NCBI GenBank assembly: GCA_005222975.1
Contig: NJBI01000027.1
Location: 1 to 46,657, forward strand
Direction of reading: 5' to 3'
Origin: Promethearchaeota archaeon Loki_b31
Lineage (GTDB): Archaea; Asgardarchaeota; Lokiarchaeia; Sigyniarchaeales; SOKP01
DNA length: 46,657 bases
Shown here: positions 33,326 through 42,959 of the stretch, piece after piece
How positions within the stretch are numbered: position 1 is the first letter of the stretch
Layout of the letters: each line of letters starts with the position of its first letter
The notes under the pieces: model-generated
The model's input: the letters and a program-made list of their open reading frames with translations, nothing else
Told to the model about the DNA's origin: nothing
The model's database searches: none
Position numbers and translations under genes: made by a program

Positions 33326-36325
33326 TTAATATACATATATTAATTTTTCTTGAGATTCGTAGATAATAGCACTATCGACAATCAAAGTCCATTTAAAGTA
33401 GAGTATTACACCTGCTTTCGTAGTGTTTAAGAAACCATTTAGGACTAAACCTTCACCAAAATACAATGTGGTATCTATTATTGTAAAATTTACTCGTGTA
33501 TAGTCGCCGTCTATAAATGTGGTGTTTTCAATTGGATACATATCTGGGGGTAAAATTAAGCTATAATCGACATTATTAGTAGTTTGGCTATATACAGATA
33601 GATTAACTTTAATGTCCAAACCAGGCGCAGAGAAGTTAGTATCGAAATTTTGAAGAGTTATTTCGAAGTTTGCTGGATTATCCGGATAAGTCATAGAAGT
33701 TTCCATCTCAAAGTTATATGAAATTGAAACATTAGAAATCGTTTCACCTTTCGTAAGGTTCAGATTGTCGTACGCATCTTGAGCGTTTTCACCATAACCA
33801 ACATTTCTAATAAATGCTTCTACAAACCCGGCTAATTTTAGCTGTTGAAGGCTGCCAGCAGTGCTATATGTAGGGATATAATAATAGATTGACCCTCCAA
33901 GGGGGTATATTAAAGTATTTCCGTGTCTTTTACCTGAGATTAAAGTAAGCTCTTGCGTTGCTTCAGATCCATAAGTTTCTCTCGCTGTTTTAGGACCAAT
34001 TAAATTTTCAATGGAATCTCTTGTATAATAGAAAATTGCTTCACCAAAATGATCACCGTGTCTGACTACATATATTCCTGCGAGTAGTGTCGCTGTTTGA
34101 CCTTTATATTCAACCAAATCTAAACCAATATATTCAATTCCATCACCTAAATCAGTTTCTATGTAGAATAAATTACCATCTTCGGGTCTTTCGTGGAAAT
34201 CATCGCCTCTTTTCCATGTTTGAGAATTTCTTACGTGATATTTGTAATTCGCTTCTAATTGTAATTCAAATAAATCCTCTGGATAGCGTAATTGTGCTTT
34301 TAACCACTCTGGGACTGTTTGCCAATCATATTTTTCCAAATAAATTTCCCAGAGAGGAGAAGTTGGGTCACCGCTAGGGTCTAAAGTCGGATTTTCATAA
34401 AAAGTCATCTCCCCACTTATTACATCGATTAAACTAACGCCTAAAAATCTTAATATAGGATATTGAGCATACGAACCTACATTGATATATGTATAAATCG
34501 AAACGGCATAATACATTTTACCTCGGGTCATATCAAATACTAAGTAGGGATCACTGTCAATTCTTAATTGAGGAAGGAGTATCTGATAAACTCTGTTTAT
34601 AACATTTCTATTAATCAAATACTCATGTTTACTATTAAAAGCGTAAGCAAAAAGTCCTATGTTTAAAGTTTTCCAAAAACCTTCCAAGCCAGTAAGAATC
34701 CCGTCTGGTTCTTCCTCATATGTAAACTTATTATTAGGAATTCCTTCTGCCCACTCAGTATTAAGTAATATATCAGAATCATAGGCGCCTAGAGCCCCCG
34801 ATTCGTAATAACCTAAAGTTTGTTCGAGATATCGTTGGCTTTCGCTTTCCCCAAAGAAAATTGGATAATTTTCAGTGATGTTGAAGGTTAAAGACACATT
34901 TACTAAGTCACCCGTAAAGGTATCCATTGCTAAAAAACCCTCAACATGATCGTATAATTCAGTGTTAGTCTGGACAGCATCTCCAGCAATTTCTGAAAAC
35001 CGTACAGATTTAGGTGCAACCCAATATTCTTTATTATTTATATATACTATGTCTGAATCTGCTAAACCCTCGAATGTAGAACCGATTGAAGCCGCTAAAT
35101 ACTGAACAGCAAAATTTTGATCAAATTGTCTAACTTGGGATATCATTAAAGCGTCGGAAGTTGTAGAAGATTCGGTAAAGTTCGAAATTGACCGTTCTTC
35201 AAACATATCTAAACCGGCACATGTCGAAGTCCATTCAATTTCCCTTTTATATTTTTTTATCCATTGTTGTTCTGTCCACACTGCTGTGTTGTTTAGGTTT
35301 AATGTTGGTCCAATACTGAATATTAATGGAGTAAGTGTGAAAGCAATTACGATTACTATGATATAGATGATTTTTTTTTGTTTAAACCGCGAAAAAATGT
35401 AATTTGCCGAATCTTTTTCGAACTGCATTTTTCCATAAAGGTACATGAAGATTCCTAAAGATGTCATTGTTATGAAACCCAAAATAACTGCCCATATTTG
35501 GATAAGACCTATACCGTCTAAAGGGAGCGTTGCAACGAAAAAGAATCCAAGTCCACATAGTAAACCAATTATTAAGAAAGCATTTGAAATCACATAATAG
35601 TCGTTTTTACGTAAATATGTATTCTTCACTATGTTAAGAACCAATCTAAGAATTAATACTCCAAAAATAAAAGTCACTACTGGGAGAATTAGATTTGAGT
35701 AAATAAAAATCGTTACAAAATCCTTGTTATTCGAATCAAATAAAACAGCAAACGCGTCTAATATTATGTTTGGAGTAATTTCAATTTGCCCGTTTTCAAT
35801 CAAATAGATTGTCCAAGAAAAGCCGCCATTATTTACATCAAGTAGTAAACCTAATAAATAGAACATTACAAATCCAATCGTCCACCAAAACGCTAATGCT
35901 TTTAACCTTGAGGGTTTTCCGAATCTTAGCTTAGTACCAATTATAGTTAACAAATTTCTTTCAGGTGGTAAACTCATTATAACAGATCCTATAAATGCCC
36001 CTATTAATGCAGTTTTGTTAAATATAAAATTAGTAGACCACAGATTTAAGAAGTAAAAATCAAAGAAATCAATTCCACCCGCTTTATTTGAATACAATTG
36101 AGCCTGAAGATTAATATTCCCGAACCAAGAGGGCCACCACCAGAAAATGGCCATCGATGTAATTATCGCAACAACTACAATAATCAGGAGAATTAGTTTT
36201 TTATAATGACCATTTTTTTTAAATAGGTTGTAATTAAACCGAGCATCTTTTACTACATTTGCATCTTGACAGTCTTGACAATAATAGTTAAATTTTTTAT
36301 GTTTCTCACACGATTTTTTTGCCAT
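33326..36325 (-). CDS. UPF0182-family membrane protein with N-terminal zinc-finger-like motif
   Basis: A 999-residue protein. The N-terminal 20 residues carry C6/H9/C16/C19 (CEKH...CQDC), a small zinc-binding pattern not usual for the family. About seven membrane helices follow (residues 40-330), then a large soluble domain. The UPF0182 signatures are present: PYLVFDMTRGKMYYAV, RYPEDLFELQ and YKYHVRNSQTWKRGDDFHERPED. The final roughly 120 residues (after about residue 880) form a beta-rich extension (DFSAPGL/LDIKVNLSV-type). The family is conserved in bacteria and archaea without a settled function; the large domain is presumably extracytoplasmic. Single gene with no operon partner. Confidence 0.88.
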   Translation of the reverse strand: MAKKSCEKHKKFNYYCQDCQDANVVKDARFNYNLFKKNGHYKKLILLIIVVVAIITSMAIFWWWPSWFGNINLQAQLYSNKAGGIDFFDFYFLNLWSTNFIFNKTALIGAFIGSVIMSLPPERNLLTIIGTKLRFGKPSRLKALAFWWTIGFVMFYLLGLLLDVNNGGFSWTIYLIENGQIEITPNIILDAFAVLFDSNNKDFVTIFIYSNLILPVVTFIFGVLILRLVLNIVKNTYLRKNDYYVISNAFLIIGLLCGLGFFFVATLPLDGIGLIQIWAVILGFITMTSLGIFMYLYGKMQFEKDSANYIFSRFKQKKIIYIIVIVIAFTLTPLIFSIGPTLNLNNTAVWTEQQWIKKYKREIEWTSTCAGLDMFEERSISNFTESSTTSDALMISQVRQFDQNFAVQYLAASIGSTFEGLADSDIVYINNKEYWVAPKSVRFSEIAGDAVQTNTELYDHVEGFLAMDTFTGDLVNVSLTFNITENYPIFFGESESQRYLEQTLGYYESGALGAYDSDILLNTEWAEGIPNNKFTYEEEPDGILTGLEGFWKTLNIGLFAYAFNSKHEYLINRNVINRVYQILLPQLRIDSDPYLVFDMTRGKMYYAVSIYTYINVGSYAQYPILRFLGVSLIDVISGEMTFYENPTLDPSGDPTSPLWEIYLEKYDWQTVPEWLKAQLRYPEDLFELQLEANYKYHVRNSQTWKRGDDFHERPEDGNLFYIETDLGDGIEYIGLDLVEYKGQTATLLAGIYVVRHGDHFGEAIFYYTRDSIENLIGPKTARETYGSEATQELTLISGKRHGNTLIYPLGGSIYYYIPTYSTAGSLQQLKLAGFVEAFIRNVGYGENAQDAYDNLNLTKGETISNVSISYNFEMETSMTYPDNPANFEITLQNFDTNFSAPGLDIKVNLSVYSQTTNNVDYSLILPPDMYPIENTTFIDGDYTRVNFTIIDTTLYFGEGLVLNGFLNTTKAGVILYFKWTLIVDSAIIYESQEKLIYVY

Positions 36326-36463
36326 GTAAAATCAACAAATATTTTCTATTTTTTTTTACTTAAAATTAAAAAGATAAAATTTTTTTAGATAATATAATAC
36401 GTTAATATAAAAGATAATCACTAATATTAAGGATTTTCTTTTTTGAAGTATAGGTACTTTTAA

Positions 36464-36859
36464 ATGGCCAAAAAGAAAAAAATTCGAGAGGACTTTGATG
36501 TAATCTTCGCAAGCGGTAATGAAAAAGCGATTAAAGAAATGTTAGATAAATATCCTTGGTTACTTGACGAGGTTTCAAACGAAATGAAAGGTAACATAGG
36601 AGAACAACAGCAAATGATCGCGGCATTAGGCGTAATGGAGGATGAGCTTGGAGGACCGGTTCCTTTAGACGAGATAATTTTTAGTTTAAGAATAGATTTC
36701 AATATTCGTAAAACAGAAGAAGAAGTACACGAAATTTTAAGTAGCACAGAAGATCTAAGCTTAGTTAAGAGAGAGTCAGACGGTTGGACTTTAACGGCTG
36801 AAGGGGGCAAAGTTTGCGACGATTTTTTAAATAGAAATTTAGGAAAAATTGAATTTTAA
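36464..36859 (+). CDS. 131-residue protein with possible winged-helix C-terminus
   Basis: The N-terminus is lysine-rich (MAKKKKIRED) and followed by helices. The C-terminal half (VPLDEIIFSLRIDFNIRKTEEEVHEILSSTEDLSLVKRESDGWTLTAEGGKV) has a winged-helix look: two helices, then a beta hairpin ending in a GWTLT strand. I cannot name a family. Start ATG, with a weak ribosome site. It precedes the 1,624-residue repeat protein by 140 bases on the same strand, possibly the same transcript. A DNA- or RNA-binding regulator is a guess from the shape only. Confidence 0.75.
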   Translation: MAKKKKIREDFDVIFASGNEKAIKEMLDKYPWLLDEVSNEMKGNIGEQQQMIAALGVMEDELGGPVPLDEIIFSLRIDFNIRKTEEEVHEILSSTEDLSLVKRESDGWTLTAEGGKVCDDFLNRNLGKIEF

Positions 36860-36999
36860 TTAGTTTTGCTATTACTAATATTGAAAATAGAGCAACTTAT
36901 TTAACTCAAAAATGAATTTTAAAATTACTATTGAACCAATATATTTTACCTATAAGTGTTTTGTAATTTAAATGAAAGACTTTTAAATTTTCTAATTTG

Positions 37000-39900
37000 A
37001 TGATTAAAATGGATAAACGAGACGAACAAAAGGATAATAATCAAAAATTTAATGATACCAATCCAGACCCAACAAAAGTAGCTTTCTTTTCTGATATGGG
37101 TAATATGGAAGAAGAAATAGCTTCTGAAGCAATTGAATTAGTAACACACGCATTATCGTTAATAGAAGCGCGTTTTTATGACGATAGCATCGAAATTTTA
37201 CGTCAGGCAATTGGGTTATACGATCAAATTAGTAGAATTGCAGAAGTTGACGCGTTAAATAATAAAATTTCCGAGATTTATTTATTAAAAGAACAATCGT
37301 TTAGAGAAAGTGAATTAGAAACAGATACTATAATTGAAGATTCTCAAGAAGAAGTTCTTTTAGAACAGAACGAAGAGGAATTGTATAACCAAGCGGATTC
37401 CTTAATTGTAGAGGCATTACAACTTGTAACAAACGAAAAATTTGATGAGGCCCTTGATAATTATGACGAGGCAACAAAAATTCTCCAAAAATTAAGTAAA
37501 GAGCTTGAATTAAAAAAGCTAAGTGAATTGATAGAGGATTGTTTTAACAAAAAAACAGAATTTGTACGAATACATAAGAAAGCGTCTACTGGGGAGATTA
37601 TTACCGTAGAGCAAGATAATGAAGAGCCAATATCGAAATTAGAAATAAAGGCACAACGAGTTAGAGCGTTTGAAGAATTAAAAAGGAAAGAAAATCAAAT
37701 ATCTAACCAAGCATATGAATTAATTGGAAAAGCAACAGAATTAAAAAAGATACGACAGTATGATGAAGCAATAAGGTTATACGACGAGGGGCTTGCTTTA
37801 TTTCAAGAAATCAATTGGAACAATGAAGTTAAAAAAATTAAAAACATGATAGAGCAAGTTGAAAGAGAGAAAAAAAGATTTTTGGAAGAGGTTCAAAAAA
37901 TCAAAGCAGAAGAAGAGCAAGCGAAAGAAATCAAAAAACAAAAAGAAGCTGCTTTAATAGACAACGCGCAAATTCAAGAGCAAATAAAAGATCAAGCTCA
38001 AGCAGAAAAGTTGAGGGCACAATCTGAGAGAAAACAAGAAGAAATGACGTTTCAAAATGAAATTGCTGAGATGGTAGATTATGCTGAAAAGTTAGCAAGA
38101 GATTATGATTTAAAAGTTAAAAAGGCGATTAAAAGAGGAGAACTAGTTAAAGAATGCGTTTTTCCTGTGGTAATTAAGATTTACGAAGAAGTAAGGAAAA
38201 AAGTGAAAGATAGGGGTTGGAAAGACCAAGCAGAATTGTATGCTAACCAAATTAGGCATTATCATACACTTTTAGAAAAAGATAAGAATCTTCGCCAAAT
38301 AGAATTTCGGAAACGACAAAAACAAAAAGAATATGACGAGGCTTTAAAAATTAAAACAGATTCGACAATTGTTGAAGTAGATGTCGTACCAAAAAAAAAA
38401 ATTGATGAACAGAGAAAACAAGAAGCTGAAGTTAAAAATTTTAGAGAAATGATCGAGAATTTGGTGAATAGAGCAGAAAAAATTGCACGTGAATACAACA
38501 CCGCTTTTAAAAAAGCTGTCAAAGAGGGTAATTTGAATATTGAATCAAAATATCCAAAAATAATTAAAATTTACACTAAAGCAAGAGATAGCGTTTTAGA
38601 AAAAGGTTGGAACGAGGATGCTGCTATTATTTCAAGTCACATTAGAAAATATTCTGAATTGTTAGAAAAAGAAAAAAGAATAAGAGAAATAGAAGCTAAG
38701 AAAGACGAAGAAAAGAAAGCTTATGAAGAATTTCATAAAATTCAAAAAAAGGAAATTGATGCAGAGAAAATAAAAAAAATTGAAGTTAAAAAAGTAAAAG
38801 AATTTGAAGAGGATAAATTTCAAAAAGAAATTACTGATCTGGTAGACAAAGCCGAGAGAATGGCGCGTGATTATGAAGTAGCCTTGAAAAAAGCAATAAG
38901 AGCGGGAAAACTCATAGAAAATTCACCATATAGTAGAATTATTGAAATATATAATCAGATTAGAGAAGGTGTTATTTCAAGAGGGTGGAAGGACCAAATA
39001 TTAATATATACGAACCAAATAAGAATTTACCAAGAGAAATTGGAAAACGATAATAAGTTAAGAGAAATAGAGATTCATAAGATTCAAAAACGAAAAGAAT
39101 TTGAAGAATCTCTAAAAGTAAAAACGGAAAGTATACCCCCTGAAAAATTAAAAAAAATTGAAAGTAAAAAATCAAAAAAGCTAGAAGAACAAAATTTTCA
39201 AAAAGAAATAACTGAAAGAGTTGACAAAGCAGAGAAATTAGCTAGAGAATACGAAATAGCTAAAAAAAGTGCTTTAAAAGAAGGGAAAGATTTAGGAGAA
39301 ACTCCTTATTTTGAAATTATTGAAATCTATACAAAGTTGCGAAATAAAGTTTTAACAAGAGGATGGACGGATCAAGCGTTAATATATGCTAAGCAAATTA
39401 AAATTTATCAAGAGAAATTAGAAAGTGATAAAAAATTACGTCGAATTGAACTCAAAAAAATTCAAAAGCAAAAGCAGTTTGAAGAATCACTGAAAGTAAA
39501 AGCGGAAGGGTTAACTGTTGATAAATTGAAAAATCTTGAAAGCTTATCAAAACAAGAACAGGACGAGGAGAAATTTGAAAGAGAAATCGATGATTTAGTA
39601 GACAACACTGAAAAGTTAGCCCGAGAGTATGATTTAGCTATTAAGAGAGGGCAATTTGAAAAAGAGTGTCCTTATTTGATAATTGCAGAATTATATAAAA
39701 AGATTAGAGAAAAAGTATATGCTCGAGGTTGGAAAGATGAGGCAGATCTATATGGTAATCAAATTAACCATTACCGAGAAAAATATGAAAGAGATAAACG
39801 GTTACGTGAATTAGAGGCTAAAAAAGTAAAAAAACAAAAGGATTTTGAAGAATCATTAAAAATAACTAAAGAAGATAAGAAACTTAGACTTCAAGAGATA

Positions 39901-41871
39901 CAAGCAATCGAAAGTAAAGACAGAGAAACTGATGGCTTATTGAACGAAGCTATGGACCTTATTAATGAAGTTGAAAACGAAGTAAGAAGCTATGAGTTAA
40001 GTTTAAAAAAAGATCTTTTATATTATACAAGTCCTTATGAAAAAGCAATTTCAAACTATGAAAAAGCTAGAAAATTATTCCAGAAAATAGGGTGGAAAGA
40101 AGAAGCACACCGATTAATAAATACCATAACCTTTTATAAAGAAAAAAAAGTAAAAGATGATAATCTACGATTATTTGAACAACAAAAATTAGAAGCATCT
40201 AAGGAAAAGTTGAAATATAAACCGAAAGAAGAAGTTTTTGCTCATGAAAAGAAAATTATAGAATTTGAGAAGATAAAAGAAGCTACGACAAAAGAATCAG
40301 AGGAAATTTTTAATATTATCAATCGCGCCGAAAGATTGGCTCAGGAGTATGAAATTAAAAAGAAAAAAGGAATTTTGAATATTGAATCGGCATACGAAGA
40401 AATAATTAATATATACATGACGGCAAAAAAAGAATTTGAAAAGATCGGATGGAACGAACAAGCTAATCAAATAATCAACTCCATACGCCACTATCAAGAG
40501 AAGTCAAAGGCTGATAAAAGACTAAGAGCCTTGGAAACAGAAAAGATCTCAAAAGAAGAAGAAGAAATAAAGAAACGAAAAATCGAAACATCTTTAGCAA
40601 GAGAAGCAGAAGCAGAGTTATTAAAACAAAAAGCTCAGGCTCTTGAACTAAAAAGAAAACACGCGTTAGAATATGAATCCAAAAAAGAGCAAGCTTTTAA
40701 CTTTATGGATCTTGCAAAAAATCAGTTCAAACAAAAGAATTTCGATAAAGCAGTAAAATTTTATAATGAGAGCGAGAAAATCTTTGCCGAGATCAATTGG
40801 TCCGAAGGTCAAAAAATGATAAAAGAATCTATTAAAGTAATTAAGCTAAAAAAGGAAAGAATTGGACAAGAACAAAAAGTTATCGAAAGGCAAGAAGCAG
40901 AGAGATTAAAACTTGAAGCTCAAATTGAAGATGAAATAATAAAAGCTAAGGATTTACAAAAACTGCTACAAGATCAAAGGAGACGAGAGTTTTTAGCTAT
41001 ACAGAAGGAAAAAGAAAGAGAGAAAGAAATTTCAGAAAACGCTTATCACTTTTTAGAAGAAGGAACTAAATTGAAAAATAAAAAGAAATTTGAAGAAGCT
41101 TTTGAAAAGTATATTATGGGGAGAAATCTATTTAAACAAATTGGATGGTTACATGAAGTTAGTCGAATAAACAACGATTTACTATTTATTCTTAAAAAAG
41201 AAATGAAACAAACAGAAAAGATAAAAGCCATGCAACAGAAAAAAGTAGAAGAGAAAAAAGAGCTTGAAGTTTTATTAAAAGAAGCAGAGAAAAAACGAAA
41301 GGAACTCGATCAAATAAGGAAAGAAGAAAAACGTAAACGGCGCGAGGAAATCGTTCAAAAAGAATTAGACATAGCTAATGAAATCATTAAAGACCTTAAA
41401 TATAACGAAGGAATATTAAAGTTAAAAAAAGTAATTAAGAAATTAGAAAAATTGAAACAAGACAAATTAGTAAAGCAAATGAATAAACAAATTGAAGTTT
41501 TAGAAAATGCCAGTCAAGTGCCAATTATTACAACATGTGAACTCGAAAGGGATGAAAATATTAATAAATTTGAATTAGCTTATCGCGCTTTAGACAACGC
41601 TCAAATTTCTTTATCAAATAACCTTTTTATGAAAGCGATTACAGAACTTAATGAAGCGATATTTAATCTAAAAGAGACGAAAATTGGCATTAAATATATA
41701 TCCTTAATAGAAAATAAGGTAAACACTTATAAAAAGGAATTAGATATTAAAACGGTTCAAGAACAGAAAGTAGAGGTTCTAAAAGACGAAATTGACGATA
41801 TACGAGTGAAAATTGCTGCTAGACGGGCTGAAAGGAGGAAAAAAATAAAAGACTTGATGGATCTCCCTTAG
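37000..41871 (+). CDS. 1,623-residue helical repeat protein (TPR-like/coiled coil, Trp-marked repeats)
   Basis: A nearly all-helical, Lys/Glu-rich protein (ATG 37000; TTG 36997 and ATG 37009 are alternatives). It has two sorts of repeat. TPR-like units (for example RQYDEAIRLYDEGLALFQEINW, NFDKAVKFYNESEKIFAEINW) flank a central array of modules of roughly 120 residues, each with GW(K/N/T)xxA...I..Y (for example RGWKDQAELYANQIRHY) followed by a basic coiled-coil linker (RxIExxKxxKQKxFEESL). Ten tryptophans of this motif fall at residues 274, 408, 538, 664, 790, 912, 1033, 1152, 1268 and 1384 (numbering from 36997). No enzyme motif or membrane segment. Probably a cytoplasmic scaffold. Proteins of this style are common in Lokiarchaeia (from memory). 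Confidence 0.85.
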   Translation: MIKMDKRDEQKDNNQKFNDTNPDPTKVAFFSDMGNMEEEIASEAIELVTHALSLIEARFYDDSIEILRQAIGLYDQISRIAEVDALNNKISEIYLLKEQSFRESELETDTIIEDSQEEVLLEQNEEELYNQADSLIVEALQLVTNEKFDEALDNYDEATKILQKLSKELELKKLSELIEDCFNKKTEFVRIHKKASTGEIITVEQDNEEPISKLEIKAQRVRAFEELKRKENQISNQAYELIGKATELKKIRQYDEAIRLYDEGLALFQEINWNNEVKKIKNMIEQVEREKKRFLEEVQKIKAEEEQAKEIKKQKEAALIDNAQIQEQIKDQAQAEKLRAQSERKQEEMTFQNEIAEMVDYAEKLARDYDLKVKKAIKRGELVKECVFPVVIKIYEEVRKKVKDRGWKDQAELYANQIRHYHTLLEKDKNLRQIEFRKRQKQKEYDEALKIKTDSTIVEVDVVPKKKIDEQRKQEAEVKNFREMIENLVNRAEKIAREYNTAFKKAVKEGNLNIESKYPKIIKIYTKARDSVLEKGWNEDAAIISSHIRKYSELLEKEKRIREIEAKKDEEKKAYEEFHKIQKKEIDAEKIKKIEVKKVKEFEEDKFQKEITDLVDKAERMARDYEVALKKAIRAGKLIENSPYSRIIEIYNQIREGVISRGWKDQILIYTNQIRIYQEKLENDNKLREIEIHKIQKRKEFEESLKVKTESIPPEKLKKIESKKSKKLEEQNFQKEITERVDKAEKLAREYEIAKKSALKEGKDLGETPYFEIIEIYTKLRNKVLTRGWTDQALIYAKQIKIYQEKLESDKKLRRIELKKIQKQKQFEESLKVKAEGLTVDKLKNLESLSKQEQDEEKFEREIDDLVDNTEKLAREYDLAIKRGQFEKECPYLIIAELYKKIREKVYARGWKDEADLYGNQINHYREKYERDKRLRELEAKKVKKQKDFEESLKITKEDKKLRLQEIQAIESKDRETDGLLNEAMDLINEVENEVRSYELSLKKDLLYYTSPYEKAISNYEKARKLFQKIGWKEEAHRLINTITFYKEKKVKDDNLRLFEQQKLEASKEKLKYKPKEEVFAHEKKIIEFEKIKEATTKESEEIFNIINRAERLAQEYEIKKKKGILNIESAYEEIINIYMTAKKEFEKIGWNEQANQIINSIRHYQEKSKADKRLRALETEKISKEEEEIKKRKIETSLAREAEAELLKQKAQALELKRKHALEYESKKEQAFNFMDLAKNQFKQKNFDKAVKFYNESEKIFAEINWSEGQKMIKESIKVIKLKKERIGQEQKVIERQEAERLKLEAQIEDEIIKAKDLQKLLQDQRRREFLAIQKEKEREKEISENAYHFLEEGTKLKNKKKFEEAFEKYIMGRNLFKQIGWLHEVSRINNDLLFILKKEMKQTEKIKAMQQKKVEEKKELEVLLKEAEKKRKELDQIRKEEKRKRREEIVQKELDIANEIIKDLKYNEGILKLKKVIKKLEKLKQDKLVKQMNKQIEVLENASQVPIITTCELERDENINKFELAYRALDNAQISLSNNLFMKAITELNEAIFNLKETKIGIKYISLIENKVNTYKKELDIKTVQEQKVEVLKDEIDDIRVKIAARRAERRKKIKDLMDLP

Positions 41872-42032
41872 CGTTCACTATAAATTTCTTGGAGTCTAAG
41901 GTCTTCTGACTTACTACTTTTTTTATCGCTTGAGCTTTTTCTACCATAATTTTTCGCTACTTTCTTATTTTAATAAAATTAAAATTTCTTTTCCAGAAAA
42001 GGGATTTCTTAGTAACCTCGGGAGATTCTGTC

Positions 42033-42935
42033 GTGGAAAAATCGCTTAACGATCTTACGGCAGGGGAGATTTCTGGAACTTGGACAGCAGTTCATAAAAA
42101 GGTTTCAAGTGGATTTCAAAACGGACTCTTGCTTGCGAATGTACCTGAGGTTAATCTACCCGAAGGATATCACAACGGTTTTAAAGATCCTATTTCAGGG
42201 ACAGTGAAGTCTAGCTTCATAGTATATAACGGTTATTTGCTATTCGGACCTGTACAGCTCAATCCGGTTTCCCATGTTCTTGAAATTGTTCACGAAGACG
42301 CTCTTGCAAGCGCGTTAACTGATGCCATGGATCCTCATTCCTTAGATCTTCTCGGCGCAAAAGAAATAGATATTTTTTTCACTTTAGATTATTTCCGTTC
42401 AACTTTCCAAGAAGCAGGCAGAAAAGTTTCGTTTGTTTTCCAACCAGTCAATTCCCGAATTATTCCAACGGGCGCGCACGAAAAGATTATTTCTGGTTCA
42501 GTTTCTGTGAAAAAACTGCTTGAAGGTAGGCAATTTAATCTAGCGGATTACGTCGATAAAAATTTGAAAAATTTCGAAGAAATTTCTCACCAATTTAAAA
42601 AAAATGTTTTTCAAATTGTTGAAGACTCAGTGAATACCAAATCCACAACTGGGTTTAGTTTTAGAAATGAATGGGTTTCGGAATATATTAACTCTTATGT
42701 TGACGAGTCTGGGTCTTTTAAATTGGGGTTGAACGATTTCGAACTTGGTTTTCTTTACAAACTATTAGTTCCAAACATTAAAAGCATGGATTATTCGATT
42801 ACCAATAAAGACAATATTGTTTACAAATTATTCAATATTGATTTTACTAAAGAAACAAATATACATTATTCGATGCGTAGGTCGACTCAGTCAACGAAAC
42901 AATTGTTTAACGAATACTTAAAGCTATTTAAATAG
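42033..42935 (+). CDS. Unrecognised 300-residue protein (first of a coupled pair)
   Basis: GTG start with GGGAG 11 bases upstream. The sequence is soluble with mixed alpha/beta segments; features include YHNGFKDPISGTVKSSFIVYNGYLLFG and a central KKLLEGRQFNLADYVDKN. No signal peptide, membrane helix, Cys cluster or nucleotide motif. I do not recognise it. The next gene starts 24 bases after its stop on the same strand, and both use GTG, so they are one operon. The block is visibly richer in G+C and CG dinucleotides than its surroundings. Confidence 0.75.
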   Translation: MEKSLNDLTAGEISGTWTAVHKKVSSGFQNGLLLANVPEVNLPEGYHNGFKDPISGTVKSSFIVYNGYLLFGPVQLNPVSHVLEIVHEDALASALTDAMDPHSLDLLGAKEIDIFFTLDYFRSTFQEAGRKVSFVFQPVNSRIIPTGAHEKIISGSVSVKKLLEGRQFNLADYVDKNLKNFEEISHQFKKNVFQIVEDSVNTKSTTGFSFRNEWVSEYINSYVDESGSFKLGLNDFELGFLYKLLVPNIKSMDYSITNKDNIVYKLFNIDFTKETNIHYSMRRSTQSTKQLFNEYLKLFK

Positions 42936-42959
42936 TTCTCTGAAATCGATCCAACAACG

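Noticed and set aside
41746..41960. A roughly 42-codon minus-strand frame reading MVEKAQAIKKVVSQK... across the end of the repeat protein
   Set aside because: Half of it lies inside the 3' end of the long repeat gene on the other strand, its second half is compositionally odd (SSLLFFSSFQPV), and it has no clear ribosome site.
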